From assembly GCA_937957975.1 (NCBI GenBank), contig CALFFK010000066.1, forward strand, positions 1 through 64,000: 64,000 nt of DNA, written 5' to 3'. Origin of the DNA: an uncultured Neomegalonema sp. (GTDB lineage: Bacteria; Pseudomonadota; Alphaproteobacteria; Rhodobacterales; Rhodobacteraceae). The position numbers and the translations under genes were made by a program. Positions 35,098 through 45,638 of this stretch are shown here, piece after piece (the stretch's first letter is position 1; each line of letters opens with the position of its first letter). The notes under the pieces were generated by a model, which did not search any database, had not been told where the DNA came from, and saw only the letters and a program-made list of their open reading frames with translations.

Positions 35098-37434
35098 TTA
35101 GCTTGCGGTTAACAAGGGCGTTTTCTTGCCGCCAATACGCGGCGGATCGGGTGGCAGGATCTGAAGATCGAGTTTGCCCTTCTTGACGCCGACGCGCACA
35201 ACGCCGCCCTTGGCGAGTTTGCCGAACAAAAGCTCTTCTGCCAGCGGCTTCTTGATGTGCTGCTGGATTACGCGGGAAAGGGGACGCGCGCCCATTTTCT
35301 CGTCGTACCCTTTCTTTGCAAGCCATTGTGCCGCTGCGGGGGTCAACTCAAAGCTGACATTGCGATCAGAAAGTTGGCCTTCGAGCTGAAGAACGAATTT
35401 CTCGACAACCTTGACCACGACCTCCGGCGACAGAGGAGCGAAGGCAATGCTGGCATCGAGTCGATTGCGGAACTCAGGCGTGAACAGCTTTTCGACTGCC
35501 TCTTGATCTTCCCCCTCGCGGCGGTCACGGCCAAACCCGATAGGCGCGCGTGAGGCATCGGCTGCGCCCGCATTCGAGGTCATAATGAGGATGACATTGC
35601 GAAAATCGGTTTTCTTGCCGCTGTGATCGGTCAGCTTGCCGTGGTCCATCACCTGAAGCAGGATATTGAACACATCCGGGTGAGCCTTTTCGATCTCATC
35701 CAGCAGCAACACGCAATGCGGATGCTGATCGACGCCATCGGTCAACAAGCCGCCCTGATCGAAGCCGACATAGCCCGGAGGCGCACCAATAAGGCGGCTG
35801 ACCGAGTGTTTTTCCATATATTCCGACATATCGAAACGCAGCAACTCAACACCGAGTGTATCGGCAAGCTGGTTCGCAACCTCGGTCTTGCCGACGCCCG
35901 TGGGGCCAGTGAAGACGTAGCAGCCAATGGGTTTTTTCGGCTCGCGCAGACCCGCGCGAGCAAGTTTAATTGCACTGGAAAGCGCCTCAATGGCAGCATC
36001 CTGACCAAAGACGACCCGCTTGAGGGCGGTATCGAGATCACGCAACACTTCCTGATCGTCTCTGGAAACGGATTTGGCCGGAATACGCGCAATCTTGGCA
36101 ACGACTGCCTCGATTTCCTTTGAAGTCATGGTCTTGCGACGTTTTGATTCAGGCACGAGCATTTGGGCCGCACCGACCTCATCAATTACGTCGATGGCCT
36201 TATCGGGTAGTTTGCGATCATGGATATAACGATCCGAGAGTTCCACTGCTGATTTGATCGCATCAGCCGTGTATTTCACGCCGTGATGCTCCTCGAAATA
36301 AGGTTTGATGCCCTTGAGTATCTTGATGGCGTCCTCGACCGAGGGTTCGGTTACGTCGATCTTCTGGAAACGCCGCGACAAGGCGCGGTCCTTCTCGAAA
36401 TGCTGACGATATTCTTTATAGGTCGTGGATCCCATACAGCGCAGCTTGCCGGATTGCAGAGCGGGTTTCAGCAGGTTTGAGGCATCCATGGCCCCGCCTG
36501 AAGTTGCGCCTGCACCAATGACGGTATGGATTTCGTCGATGAAGAGGATAGCGTCTTCATGGTCTTCTAACTCGTTTATAACGGCTTTGAGGCGCTCCTC
36601 AAAATCACCGCGATAACGGGTTCCCGCCAGCAATGCGCCCATATCGAGCGAGAAAATTGTTGCACCGAGCAGTACTTCAGGGGTTTCACCTTCAGTGATT
36701 TTACGCGCCAGACCTTCGGCAATGGCCGTTTTGCCAACACCCGGATCACCCACCAGAAGCGGGTTGTTCTTGCGGCGGCGGCAAAGCACCTGAATGCAAC
36801 GATCAACCTCCTGCGCACGCCCGATCAAGGGGTCAACATCGCCGGTTTCGGCCTTTTCGTTAAGATTTACACAGAACTTGTCGAGCGCACTATCTGCCTT
36901 GCTGCTACCTTCGCCAGCCACAGTATTTTCATCATCCGCAAGACCTTCATCAGCATTTGAGCCGAGAACGCTGCGCGACTCGTTCATTGCCGGGTCTTTC
37001 GCCACACCATGCGCGATGAAGTTCTTGGCGTCGTAGCGACTCATATCCTGTTCTTGCAGAAAGTAGACGGCGTAGCTCTCGCGCTCATGGAAGATCGCGA
37101 CAAGGATATTCGCGCCTGTCACTTCCGAACGCCCGGAGGATTGAACATGGGCCGCTGCACGTTGAATCACGCGATGGAAGCCGGTTGTGGGTGTCGCTTC
37201 TGTCCCTTCGGCATCAGAGACCAGATTGGTGAGTTGCTCGTCTACATAAGCGGTCAACGCCCCGCGCAACTCCTCCAGATCAACACCACAGGCCCGCATT
37301 ACCTGTGCGGCATCGGGTTCATCCACAAGCGCGAGGAGGAGATGCTCTAGCGTTGCGAGTTCGTGTTTCCGTTCGTTGGCCCCTGCAAGGGCGCGGTGAA
37401 GGGCTTCTTCGAGTGATTTCGTGAATGATGGCAC
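35098..37434 (-). CDS. clpA: ATP-dependent Clp protease ATP-binding subunit ClpA
   Basis: A 778-residue AAA+ unfoldase that feeds ClpP. The N-domain starts [16 protein letters not shown]. The first AAA module has [15 protein letters not shown] and ILFIDEIHT; the second has [15 protein letters not shown] and [15 protein letters not shown]. There is no long middle coiled coil, so it is ClpA rather than ClpB/ClpC. The GTG at 37434 is preceded by GAGGAGA and gives a normal N-terminus; the track start adds 20 residues. The clpS gene lies upstream on the same strand with a 250-bp gap. Confidence 0.95.
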   Translation of the reverse strand: MPSFTKSLEEALHRALAGANERKHELATLEHLLLALVDEPDAAQVMRACGVDLEELRGALTAYVDEQLTNLVSDAEGTEATPTTGFHRVIQRAAAHVQSSGRSEVTGANILVAIFHERESYAVYFLQEQDMSRYDAKNFIAHGVAKDPAMNESRSVLGSNADEGLADDENTVAGEGSSKADSALDKFCVNLNEKAETGDVDPLIGRAQEVDRCIQVLCRRRKNNPLLVGDPGVGKTAIAEGLARKITEGETPEVLLGATIFSLDMGALLAGTRYRGDFEERLKAVINELEDHEDAILFIDEIHTVIGAGATSGGAMDASNLLKPALQSGKLRCMGSTTYKEYRQHFEKDRALSRRFQKIDVTEPSVEDAIKILKGIKPYFEEHHGVKYTADAIKSAVELSDRYIHDRKLPDKAIDVIDEVGAAQMLVPESKRRKTMTSKEIEAVVAKIARIPAKSVSRDDQEVLRDLDTALKRVVFGQDAAIEALSSAIKLARAGLREPKKPIGCYVFTGPTGVGKTEVANQLADTLGVELLRFDMSEYMEKHSVSRLIGAPPGYVGFDQGGLLTDGVDQHPHCVLLLDEIEKAHPDVFNILLQVMDHGKLTDHSGKKTDFRNVILIMTSNAGAADASRAPIGFGRDRREGEDQEAVEKLFTPEFRNRLDASIAFAPLSPEVVVKVVEKFVLQLEGQLSDRNVSFELTPAAAQWLAKKGYDEKMGARPLSRVIQQHIKKPLAEELLFGKLAKGGVVRVGVKKGKLDLQILPPDPPRIGGKKTPLLTAS

Positions 37435-37685
37435 GGCCACTCTCCTCTTGTCGTGACAGGAAACCGAACGGTCCCTGTGGCGCGATGAACGCATGGTCCA
37501 TCGTCAACCTTTCCCAAGTATCAACACGACATCTGCGTTTCGTCACGCAGTTTTCGCCATGCCCCCGAATTTAAAGCCTTCGGTCTTTGGCTGAAACTAT
37601 AATGAGGCACGATCAACCTGTGATTGCAATGCACCAAGACTATGCATTTGCAGACCTTTAACGGCCCAGCCAATCGCGTTTCATC

Positions 37686-38003
37686 TTAATCCTTTTCCAT
37701 ACGACACTGGAGCGGGTGCTCGTTGCGTCGGGCGATTTCCATGACAGCGGAAACCTTGGTTTCTGCAACTTCGAAAGTAAACACTCCCACCACTGCCGCA
37801 CCCTTCATGTGTACAGTCAGCATGATTTCGAAGGCTTTTTCGTGGTTGAGATGGAACACACGCTCAAGGACATGAACGACAAATTCCATCGGGGTGAAGT
37901 CATCATTGAGGATGATGACCTTATACATTGAAGGCCGTTTGGCCTTGGTTTGGGTCTTTTGCTTGGTGATGACGGACGTATCCCGATCATCATCCTGCGC
38001 CAT
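37686..38003 (-). CDS. clpS: ClpS adaptor (N-degron recognition)
   Basis: Delivers N-degron substrates to ClpAP. The core is unmistakable: [20 protein letters not shown] (the NDD and Met form the pocket for the N-terminal residue), [11 protein letters not shown] and the C-terminal [10 protein letters not shown]. The ATG at 38003 gives 105 residues, close to the family norm, but it has a poor ribosome-binding site. Upstream in-frame ATGs at 38072 and 38087 (the latter after AAAGG) would add 23-28 residues. clpA is the next gene in the same direction. Confidence 0.93.
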   Translation of the reverse strand: MAQDDDRDTSVITKQKTQTKAKRPSMYKVIILNDDFTPMEFVVHVLERVFHLNHEKAFEIMLTVHMKGAAVVGVFTFEVAETKVSAVMEIARRNEHPLQCRMEKD

Positions 38004-38283
38004 CGACCGAAGGGGGACGATCCCGTGGCCGAAGGGGGCACGGGGGCAGGGCAGGGCCGGGACTCGATCCATCAGTGTCAATTCCATCGTTACCTTTGTA
38101 ACTGTAATATAGACGTCTGATCGGCAGAGTGAAGGACCGGCGCACAGGAAACGCAATCCCATACGGATGAAAAAAAGCTTATGACAAGCTCAATCGGCAT
38201 CTACCCTGCATGGGGCTGGTTATGATATGTACAGGATCAATAAGAAACGCGATCATGTATCGAACGAACGGGCAAGGGTGAAG

Positions 38284-39600
38284 ATGAGTACGGTGTCTCG
38301 AATGACGCGCTTGATATGTGCGCTCTGTCTACTCGCCCTGGCGTTCGCAATGCCTGCGACCGATGCCGCTGCGAATTCCAAATATTCCTCCATCGTAGTG
38401 GATGCTCACACAGGGCAGGTTTTGCGTCAGCGTAATGCGGACAAACGCCTTTATCCGGCATCTCTGACGAAGATGATGACGCTCTATATGGCATTTGAAG
38501 CGATCAATCAGGGTCGCTTTACGCTTGATTCTTCGCTCAAGGTAACGCGGGAAGCCGCAAACGAGCCTGCTTCCAAGCTGGGTTTGCGCCGGGGTAGCAC
38601 GATCAAGATGCGCGACGCGTTACAGGCCAGCGCGACGAAATCGGCAAATGATGCAGCGACCGTATTGGCCGTGGCTATCGGTGGATCGAAGGCCGAGTTT
38701 GCGAAGATGATGACGCACAAGGCACGGCAATTGGGGATGAAGCACACGACTTTCAAAAACCCCCATGGTCTGACTGCACGGGGCCAAAAATCTACCGCGC
38801 GCGACATGGCGATCCTTGGACAACGACTATTTTCGGATTTCCCGGAGCATTACGGGATGTTTGAACGCAAGCGGTTCAAATATGGTGGTCGAAACTATCG
38901 CGCAACAAACAAGCTATTGGGCAGATACAAGGGCGCAGATGGAATCAAGACCGGATACACGCGTGCATCCGGGTATAATCTTGTTGCCTCCGCTGAACGC
39001 GATGGACGCCGGCTGATCGGTGTGGTTTTCGGTGGAAAAAGTAGTGCAAGTCGCAACCGGCATATGCGCAAAATTCTTGATGAGGGCTTCTCAAAGCTGC
39101 CAAAAAGATCGACTCCGGTCGTATCGCGGGTTTTGACGGTAACGCCTGTGCCGCGTGCAAAACCGCAACGTGGTGAGACGACACCAGTGTCACAGCCTGT
39201 GGCCGTGGTTGCCTCTGCTAAGTCGATCAAATCACCTGCCGCAATTGCGGCGATGCGGGCGAATGACGATCCATGGGTCGTCGCCAATGGTCTGTTGGCG
39301 CTCCAGCGCATGATTGTGCCACAAACCGAAGAGAAACCCAAACCCATGGGCGATTGGGCTGTGCAGATCGGCGCTTATCGCAACCTGCGTCAGGCAGAAG
39401 ATATTCTGGAAAAAGCCAAGGCTTTACGGTCGCCACAGCTTTCCCGCGCTGCACCTGTGGTCAATCGCCGTAATGCCGGTGGCCGACCAATCTACCGCGC
39501 GCGGTTCCAGGGGTTGGCAAAAGGGCAGGCAGAAAATGCATGCCGGTCGCTGACACGCCGGGGAATTGCCTGTTTTGCGATCAAGGCGAGCAGTAGTTAA
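38284..39600 (+). CDS. D-alanyl-D-alanine carboxypeptidase (penicillin-binding protein) with C-terminal SPOR domain
   Basis: A 438-residue periplasmic protein with signal peptide (LICALCLLALAFAMPATDA). The serine peptidase S11 motifs are all present: SxxK as PASLTKMM, SxN as KSANDAA, and KTG as DGIKTGYTRAS. A linker follows, then a SPOR-type domain (GDWAVQIGAYRNLRQAEDIL ... ACRSLTRRGIACFAI) that usually binds denuded glycan at division sites. It trims pentapeptide side chains. Start at 38284 after AAGGGTGAAG. It converges on mipZ with a structured spacer between. Confidence 0.9.
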   Translation: MSTVSRMTRLICALCLLALAFAMPATDAAANSKYSSIVVDAHTGQVLRQRNADKRLYPASLTKMMTLYMAFEAINQGRFTLDSSLKVTREAANEPASKLGLRRGSTIKMRDALQASATKSANDAATVLAVAIGGSKAEFAKMMTHKARQLGMKHTTFKNPHGLTARGQKSTARDMAILGQRLFSDFPEHYGMFERKRFKYGGRNYRATNKLLGRYKGADGIKTGYTRASGYNLVASAERDGRRLIGVVFGGKSSASRNRHMRKILDEGFSKLPKRSTPVVSRVLTVTPVPRAKPQRGETTPVSQPVAVVASAKSIKSPAAIAAMRANDDPWVVANGLLALQRMIVPQTEEKPKPMGDWAVQIGAYRNLRQAEDILEKAKALRSPQLSRAAPVVNRRNAGGRPIYRARFQGLAKGQAENACRSLTRRGIACFAIKASSS

Positions 39601-39643
39601 ACAATGGGGGGCATCAGGAAGCAGCCCCTTGCACGGTGATAAG

Positions 39644-39686
39644 TGTTTCCACGGGGGTATTACCGTTCGTGGAAACAGGAATACCC
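39644..39686. other. Structured spacer: perfect 10-bp hairpin plus overlapping second pairing
   Basis: TGTTTCCACG (39644-39653) pairs with CGTGGAAACA (39668-39677). In addition GGGTATT in the loop (39655-39661) can pair with AATACCC (39680-39686), which would make a pseudoknot. It lies between the convergent carboxypeptidase and mipZ genes and may be a bidirectional terminator, although no T run is present. Confidence 0.5.
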
Positions 39687-39729
39687 ATCGGAAATTTCAC
39701 ACAATCCAGATGTCCGGGAATAACGTATG

Positions 39730-40539
39730 TCAGACGTTATCGGGAATCTTCAATGTCGCGATCATCTCGCGCATTTCCTGACGCGCGGCGACGTGGGACA
39801 TATCCATCTTTGCGCCGGATTCGCGCAGATCAAGCAATGTAAGGCCAGAGAGGAACAGCTCACGGAAGATGGGGCGCTCGCTTAATCCCTGCGACACCCG
39901 AAAGCCGATGCGGCGGGACAGTTGTTGAAGCATCTCACCAACACGGCGCTTGTTGCGCGTGTCTTCGAGGGGGGTGCGATTACGCACAACAACCCAATCG
40001 AGATTACCCATGCCAACCTGAGCACGCAGTTGGCGGGCTTCCCAGACCATTTCCGAATAGATTGATGGGCCGCTAATCGTCAGGGTTGAAGGATCAACCC
40101 GCGCTAACAGGTCAAAATCAACAAAGCTGTCATTGATAGGCGTCACAAGCGTATCAGCGGCACTGTGACCAAGGCGCGAGAGATTCGAATAGGCACCTGG
40201 GCAATCAATCAAAATCGCGTCGCAGTCACGGCCAAGATCGGCAATGGCGGCATCAAAACGCTCGCCTTCAATCCGCCATGCAGTTTCGCGGTCAGAATCG
40301 TTGCTGACTTCGATCTTGACGGTGCGCGGCAGAACAAGCTTCACGCCCTTGCGCTCGCTCCATCCCCGTCGATTGTCTATGTAGCGAAACAGGCTCTGCT
40401 GGCGCAGATCAAGGTCAATAGCCCCGATACGCATTCCACGCCGTGCGAGAGCGACAAAGACATGCATGGCAGTCGTGGACTTGCCTGAGCCGCCTTTTTC
40501 GTTGCCGAAGACGATAATATGAGGTTTGCCAGAGCGCAT
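39730..40539 (-). CDS. mipZ: Division-plane positioning ATPase MipZ
   Basis: A 269-residue ParA/MinD-type ATPase. The deviant Walker A is FGNEKGGSGKSTTA at the N-terminus, with DLDLRQQSL (switch region) and ILIDCPGA. These sequences match MipZ, which in alphaproteobacteria forms a gradient from the ParB-bound pole and inhibits FtsZ away from midcell. It lies 24 bases after the rpmE stop on the same strand, so the two are probably cotranscribed. Confidence 0.9.
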   Translation of the reverse strand: MRSGKPHIIVFGNEKGGSGKSTTAMHVFVALARRGMRIGAIDLDLRQQSLFRYIDNRRGWSERKGVKLVLPRTVKIEVSNDSDRETAWRIEGERFDAAIADLGRDCDAILIDCPGAYSNLSRLGHSAADTLVTPINDSFVDFDLLARVDPSTLTISGPSIYSEMVWEARQLRAQVGMGNLDWVVVRNRTPLEDTRNKRRVGEMLQQLSRRIGFRVSQGLSERPIFRELFLSGLTLLDLRESGAKMDMSHVAARQEMREMIATLKIPDNV

Positions 40540-40563
40540 GATATGCCCGGATAAACCGACTTC

Positions 40564-40785
40564 CTAGAAGCCAAAGCCTTTGAATTTTTCCTTGAACCGC
40601 GAAACGCGACCACCCGTGTCGAGAAGGCGTTGCGTGCCGCCCGTCCAGGCCGGATGCGTCGTGGGATCAACGTCGAGTGCAAGCTCATCACCCTCAGCAC
40701 CCCAAGTGGACCGCATTTGCACGATGTCGCCATTGGTCATGCGAACATTGATCGCGTGGTATTCGGGATGCAGGTCTTTTTTCAT
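40564..40785 (-). CDS. rpmE: 50S ribosomal protein L31
   Basis: 73 residues starting [14 protein letters not shown], the diagnostic L31 N-terminus, with [21 protein letters not shown] near the C-terminus. No cysteines are present, so it is the zinc-independent (C-minus) form. It is cotranscribed with mipZ and separated from the following prs by 200 bases in which I see no gene. Confidence 0.95.
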   Translation of the reverse strand: MKKDLHPEYHAINVRMTNGDIVQMRSTWGAEGDELALDVDPTTHPAWTGGTQRLLDTGGRVSRFKEKFKGFGF

Positions 40786-40985
40786 GGTACGGGTCCGGGT
40801 GACGGGTATTGCGTGGAAAACATTCTACGAAGGGCGCTCTATAGCCATGGATGCCGCCCCTTGCAAGCATACTTGCGGTATTATCGAAGGGATTTGCGAA
40901 GGAAGGGTGGTGGCGGATGTTTCACACTATTTGTCGGCAATAAAAAGACCCGCATGGATTGGGTTTGGCACGCGCAGTTCCCAAC

Positions 40986-41957
40986 TCAGGAAATCGGAGC
41001 CTTTTTAAAGAGGCGCGAAACCGAGTCATGGCGGGCGATGGAATCGATAGCGATGGCAAGCATCGGGCCGATGGGGATGACCTTGACCTTGCCATTCGCG
41101 GGCAGATGGGACTGGTCGATGGAGTCAGTGATCGCGAGGCTTTTCAGCGCGGATGCTTCAACCCTGTCAACGGCCTTGTCGGAAAGAACACCGTGGGTAC
41201 ACATCGCATGAACTTCCGCCGCACCCTTTTCGAGCAAGGCTTCCGCCGCCCGACAAAGCGTCCCGGCGGAATCAACAATATCATCATAGAGGATACAGGT
41301 ACGGCCCTCTACATCGCCAAGGACGTTCATTTCTGCGACCACACCGGCCTTTTCGCGGCGTTTGTCAATCACGGCAAGATCTGCGTTGACCATGCCCGCA
41401 AATGTGCGCGCACGAACCAAACCGCCAACATCAGGTGAAACAACCATCAATGTTTCGTCTTCAAGGGCCATGGATTTGGCGTGATGGGCGAAGACTGGCG
41501 TGGCATAGAGATTGTCTACAGGAATGTCGAAGAAGCCCTGAATCTGGCCCGCATGGAGATCAACAGTTAACAGGCGATCAGCCCCGGCAGTGGTGATGAG
41601 ATTTGCGACCAGCTTGGCCGTGATCGGGGTGCGGGGCTGGTGCTTTCTGTCCTGCCGCGCATACCCGAAATAAGGGGTGACGGCGGTGATGCGCCCTGCT
41701 GAAGCCCGCTTTAGGGCGTCGATGATGATGAGCAGCTCCATAAGGCTGTCATTCGCGGGGCTGGAAGTCGGCTGGATGATATAGACATCCTCGCCGCGCA
41801 TGTTGTCGTAGATTTCAACCCAGACTTCCGAATCTGCGAATTTTTCGATCCGGGCATCCGTCAGGGGCCGAAACAGCTTGGAGGAAATAGCTTCCGCAAG
41901 CGCCCTGTTGGAGTTGCCCGTCAGCAGCTTGATGTCCGAGTTCGGTTTCATGTCCAT
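40986..41957 (-). CDS. prs: Ribose-phosphate pyrophosphokinase
   Basis: Makes PRPP from ribose 5-phosphate and ATP for nucleotide, histidine and tryptophan synthesis. The 323-residue protein has [15 protein letters not shown] at the start, [14 protein letters not shown] (ATP site), [19 protein letters not shown] and the PRPP-binding [15 protein letters not shown] precedes the ATG at 41957. The next upstream gene is panC, with 71 bases between. Confidence 0.95.
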   Translation of the reverse strand: MDMKPNSDIKLLTGNSNRALAEAISSKLFRPLTDARIEKFADSEVWVEIYDNMRGEDVYIIQPTSSPANDSLMELLIIIDALKRASAGRITAVTPYFGYARQDRKHQPRTPITAKLVANLITTAGADRLLTVDLHAGQIQGFFDIPVDNLYATPVFAHHAKSMALEDETLMVVSPDVGGLVRARTFAGMVNADLAVIDKRREKAGVVAEMNVLGDVEGRTCILYDDIVDSAGTLCRAAEALLEKGAAEVHAMCTHGVLSDKAVDRVEASALKSLAITDSIDQSHLPANGKVKVIPIGPMLAIAIDSIARHDSVSRLFKKAPIS

Positions 41958-42028
41958 ATCCCGCGACTCCCCCGTTGCGCTTGCGCGCTTCTAACAACGG
42001 GGTTGGGGGGAGTAAATCCTGAAACGGG

Positions 42029-42919
42029 TCATTCGGTCATACCCGTGCGTTCAATAGGGACATTATCGATCAGCCGTGTCTTGCCGAGGCGTGCAGCGAC
42101 GAAGAGGCGGCTTTCGTTTCCATCAGCGAACCCTTCCACGGGAGCCAGCGTATGAGCGTCGCGTGCATCGAGATAGTCGATGGATTCGAACCCCGCCGAA
42201 AGCAGCGCCTTGCGGCAGGCGAAGATCACCCTTTCGAGGGGGACGCCATGAGCAATATGATCGGCGGAGGCAAACAGTGCCTTGTTCAGCTTGGCCGCGA
42301 TGGCCCGTTCCTGCCGCGAGAGGTAACGATTACGCGACGACATCGCGAGGCCGTCAGCTTCGCGTACCGTCGGGCTGGAGGCAATGCGAACCGGCATATC
42401 AAGGTCACGCACCATCTGGCGGATCGTCACCAGTTGTTGCCAGTCCTTTTCGCCGAAGATGGCGTAATCAGGTTGAACCTGATTGAGCAGCTTGCTCACC
42501 ACAGTTGTCACGCCGTCGAAATGGCCGGGCCGATGGCCGCCACACATTTCATTGGCCACGCCATCGACACTGACGGTTGTGCCAAAGCCATCCGGGTACA
42601 TCTCTGTAACAGAGGGCGCAAAGATCAGGTCACACCCTGCACTGGCCAGCATCTCGGCATCGCGAACATCGTCGCGGGGATAGGCCTCAAAATCCTCGCC
42701 TTTTCCGAACTGTGTCGGATTTACGAAGATCGTGGCGATTACACGCCGGGCGCGACGCCGGGCGGCCCGGATGAGCGATAGATGCCCCTCGTGCAACCCC
42801 CCCATGGTCGGGGTGAGCGCGACAAGGTCGCCGGCACGTCGCCAGTCACGCACGATGTCGCGCATTTCGACGATCGTATGGACAGTGCGGGGGCGGGTTA
42901 TCTGGAGCATTTGGGTCAC
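42029..42919 (-). CDS. panC: Pantothenate synthetase
   Basis: Joins pantoate and beta-alanine with ATP in coenzyme A synthesis. The 296-residue protein shows the nucleotidyltransferase HxGH motif in TPTMGGLHEGHLSLI, the KMSKS-like SSRNRYLS, and FVNPTQFGKGEDF and FGEKDWQQL, all typical of PanC. The GTG start at 42919 has CGGAG just upstream; an in-frame ATG three codons later is possible. panB is not adjacent in this window. Confidence 0.95.
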   Translation of the reverse strand: MTQMLQITRPRTVHTIVEMRDIVRDWRRAGDLVALTPTMGGLHEGHLSLIRAARRRARRVIATIFVNPTQFGKGEDFEAYPRDDVRDAEMLASAGCDLIFAPSVTEMYPDGFGTTVSVDGVANEMCGGHRPGHFDGVTTVVSKLLNQVQPDYAIFGEKDWQQLVTIRQMVRDLDMPVRIASSPTVREADGLAMSSRNRYLSRQERAIAAKLNKALFASADHIAHGVPLERVIFACRKALLSAGFESIDYLDARDAHTLAPVEGFADGNESRLFVAARLGKTRLIDNVPIERTGMTE

Positions 42920-42995
42920 GGACTCCGGTCTGTATTATTACCGGAGCATAGAGGAAGTGCAGCAAGACTCAAGTATCGCCGGAGCAGAATTTAAT

Positions 42996-43485
42996 GCGCC
43001 AAAACGGAACAAAAAATCAGGAAAGGGAATAGGCAATTATAAAGTTGCTCGTCACGATGCTCGACGTCCAGCCGCACATAAGCGTCATAATGCAGATCGT
43101 CATACGATTGGGAGACCAGACGATCATGGCCGCCACCGTCGCCTGAAGGGCGAGTTTTGGCACATACCAGAATGCACCCAGATGATCCTGCATCGTGCGG
43201 ATAAAGCCGTTCAGCTCATAGGCACCAACCGACAACGCCCAGTTGGTCGAGAGGACATCCAGCATTCCGAGCAAGACGAAGAGGCCAGCAACAGTATAGC
43301 CAAGGGTCAACAGAGTAGGATTTTGCCTCGCACGGAGGGCAAGCCGTTCATATCTGTGCGCTCGCTGCATGATGGTGGCCCTCAAATTTCTGCCAATCCC
43401 GAAAACGATCATGCTGCGTTGCTCCTAAAAATCCGTGAACCTCATGGATTTAAGGAGTGAGCAAGAGACGCGCCAAAACAGAACA
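42996..43485. repeat. 16-bp direct repeat flanking the small membrane-protein gene
   Basis: GCGCCAAAACGGAACA at 42996-43011 recurs as GCGCCAAAACAGAACA at 43470-43485 (15 of 16 bases). The two copies bracket the single gene at 43017-43412. GCAAGA precedes both copies at differing distances. Confidence 0.6.
43017..43412 (-). CDS. Small membrane protein, DUF5658-like
   Basis: 131 residues with three or four hydrophobic helices (LLTLGYTVAGLFVLLGMLDV, VPKLALQATVAAMIVW, MTICIMTLMCGW, plus a C-terminal stretch). The pattern LDVLSTNWALSVGAYELNGF (Asp...Thr...Glu-x-Asn in the first helical hairpin) resembles DUF5658, a family of unknown function. GGAG lies upstream of the ATG. A near-identical 16-base direct repeat brackets the gene. 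Confidence 0.55.
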   Translation of the reverse strand: MIVFGIGRNLRATIMQRAHRYERLALRARQNPTLLTLGYTVAGLFVLLGMLDVLSTNWALSVGAYELNGFIRTMQDHLGAFWYVPKLALQATVAAMIVWSPNRMTICIMTLMCGWTSSIVTSNFIIAYSLS

Positions 43486-43553
43486 TTTTAGGCGAATTAT
43501 CGCATTATGCGACCACGATAGTTAATGGGACTGTGTAGAAAAAAGGCAGTGAC

Positions 43554-44645
43554 TCAAAGCCAGCCAGCACCCTCCTTGCGGATTACGTCAACCAACAGGT
43601 TGATATGAGCATCTTCTGCATTGAGGCAGGGAAGATAGGTGAAGGTTTCACCACCCGCTTCTTCAAAGGATTCCTTGATCTCCTCGTTAATCTCTTCGAG
43701 CGTCTCAACGCAATCAGCTGAGAAACCGGGGGCGAGGATTACAAGGTCTTTTTTACCTTCTTCGGCCAGCTCTGCGACCCGTTCGACGGTGTAGGGGCGT
43801 AGCCATTCCTCGCGCCCGAACAGGGACTGGAAGGTAACTTCCATGAAGTCCTTCGACCAGGCTAGCCGCTCGCGCAGCAGGCGCGTCGTCTTCTGGCATT
43901 GGCAATGATAGGGATCGCCCGAAAGCAGATAGCGTTTCGGGACGCCATGATACGAGGTAACGACGACATCCGGCGCGGGGCGGCCCTCTGCCTTGCGTTC
44001 GGCCATATGCGCTTCGAGTGATTTGGCCAGTGCCTCGATATAGAGTGGATGATCGTAATAGGCCGGGACAGTGCGGATATAGGGCTGCCAGCGCAAATCC
44101 ATGAGGGCACGGAATGCCTGATCGTTGGCCGTGGCGGTCGTGGGTGCGGCATATTGGGGATAGAGTGGGAAGAACAAAATGCGCTCACAGCCTTGCTCTT
44201 GCATCCGTTTAACGACGGATTTCGTGGAAGGATTGCCATACCTCATGCAATAATCGACCACAATATTGTCGCCGTATTCCGCCGTAAGAGCGGCGCGCAG
44301 CTTTTCGGTTTGTTGTTTGGTGATCGTAAGAAGGGGCGATTCCCCTGCTTCCTCATTCCAGATCGAGCGATAGGCCTCGCCGGAACTGAAGGGGCGCTTG
44401 GTCAGGATAACACCGTTGAGCAGCGGCCACCAGATCGCACGATTCACATCAACGACGCGGCGGTCACTGAGGAATTCCTTGAGATATCGGCGCATGGGCC
44501 AATAGCTTGTGTCGTCCGGTGTGCCCAGATTGGCTATAAGAATGCCTACTTTTGCGCGCGGAACCGGGGGGTGATCCGACTCTGCATGGGCAAGTCTTCC
44601 TTCGCCTGGATGGTCGGGGAGGGGTGTTGGAGCCGCGTCAAGCAT
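43554..44645 (-). CDS. hemH: Ferrochelatase
   Basis: Inserts Fe2+ into protoporphyrin IX in the last step of haem synthesis. The 363-residue protein contains ILIANLGTPDDTSYWPMRRYL and FFPLYPQYAAPTTATA; the conserved metal-site histidine is in VVTSYHGVPKRYL and the conserved glutamate in APGFSADCVETLEEI. Most of these motifs match HemH directly. It is a little longer than E. coli HemH because of an N-terminal extension of about 30 residues. Confidence 0.94.
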   Translation of the reverse strand: MLDAAPTPLPDHPGEGRLAHAESDHPPVPRAKVGILIANLGTPDDTSYWPMRRYLKEFLSDRRVVDVNRAIWWPLLNGVILTKRPFSSGEAYRSIWNEEAGESPLLTITKQQTEKLRAALTAEYGDNIVVDYCMRYGNPSTKSVVKRMQEQGCERILFFPLYPQYAAPTTATANDQAFRALMDLRWQPYIRTVPAYYDHPLYIEALAKSLEAHMAERKAEGRPAPDVVVTSYHGVPKRYLLSGDPYHCQCQKTTRLLRERLAWSKDFMEVTFQSLFGREEWLRPYTVERVAELAEEGKKDLVILAPGFSADCVETLEEINEEIKESFEEAGGETFTYLPCLNAEDAHINLLVDVIRKEGAGWL

Positions 44646-44697
44646 TGGTATTCCTCATTATCGAATAGCCGTGAGGCTAGGAGTGCGCGCCCCATCG

Positions 44698-45615
44698 TCA
44701 ATGTTTGTCATCGTCACGCAGGGGATGTTCCGTCGCCCCAAGCGCATCAGCAAGGCGCATCTTGGCGCTGCCGGGGCGTAAGGGTTGTTGCTGTTCCGGC
44801 GAAGGCGCCCAGCCGTGCAGGAACGCAATATCGAAGCGAACAGGGGTTTTTCCATCCGTATCAGCATGATCTTGCGTCAGGATTTCCATGGCGCGCAGGA
44901 ATGTATCGCGGCGCAGAAAGACCCGCCTTCGTTCGGTCAGGGCGTTGCTTTCGCCCATGGCGCGCAGATCGTGAAGCAGGCGTAGCGGAGACGAATACCG
45001 AACGGTCAGTGTGTCCTTGTCCGCCACCGGCAACGCCAGCCCCGCGCGCTGGAGCAACCCGCCAAGATCACGAAGATCAGCCATGGGAGAGATGCGCGGG
45101 CTGACGCCGTTCACGGTTTCCATCTCGGCCCGTGCGAAAGCATCCCGCAGTGGGGCAAGAGTATCGCCAGCCAGCATCGCCGCGATCAAAAGGCCGTCAG
45201 GGACGAGCGCCCGGCGCATCTGGATCAATGCGCCGGGCAGATCATTAACGGTATGCAGCGTGAGGGGGGCGACAATCAGATCAAAGGATTCTTCAGCGAA
45301 GGGCAGCATCTCTTCATCGGCAACGATGGTGAAGAAGGACGGGTCGCTTGCGTTCAGCGCCATCGCCTCGGACAGATCAATCTGAACAAGATACTCTGGA
45401 TCATAACGCGCGGTGAGCATTCGGGCGATGGAGCCATCACTCGCCCCAATGACGGCAATGCGCGTGAATTGGCGATTCACGTCCGACAGCCGATCAATCA
45501 ACGCCTCGCGTACATGGGCAAGCAGAAAATCGGCTTCAGCAAGGGTTTTGGCGGCCCGATCCCGCCGATGGCGGATGGTGGCGCGATCAAAAGGAAGGGA
45601 TTGGGCGTTACTCAT
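44698..45615 (-). CDS. Class I SAM-dependent methyltransferase, NDUFAF5/BioC-like
   Basis: 305 residues from ATG 45615 (MSNAQSLPFDRATIRHRRDRA), the family's usual opening; the track start lies 108 codons upstream inside comF. The SAM-binding region is IAVIGASDGSIARML and YLVQIDLSEAMALNA, followed by LPFAEESFDLIVAPLTLHTV, a pattern shared by mitochondrial NDUFAF5, which modifies a complex I subunit. An NDUFA9-like gene also occurs in this window. The start is divergent from comF by only 23 bases. Confidence 0.82.
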   Translation of the reverse strand: MSNAQSLPFDRATIRHRRDRAAKTLAEADFLLAHVREALIDRLSDVNRQFTRIAVIGASDGSIARMLTARYDPEYLVQIDLSEAMALNASDPSFFTIVADEEMLPFAEESFDLIVAPLTLHTVNDLPGALIQMRRALVPDGLLIAAMLAGDTLAPLRDAFARAEMETVNGVSPRISPMADLRDLGGLLQRAGLALPVADKDTLTVRYSSPLRLLHDLRAMGESNALTERRRVFLRRDTFLRAMEILTQDHADTDGKTPVRFDIAFLHGWAPSPEQQQPLRPGSAKMRLADALGATEHPLRDDDKH

Positions 45616-45638
45616 GGAGGATGGTATAAGGTTTCCTG

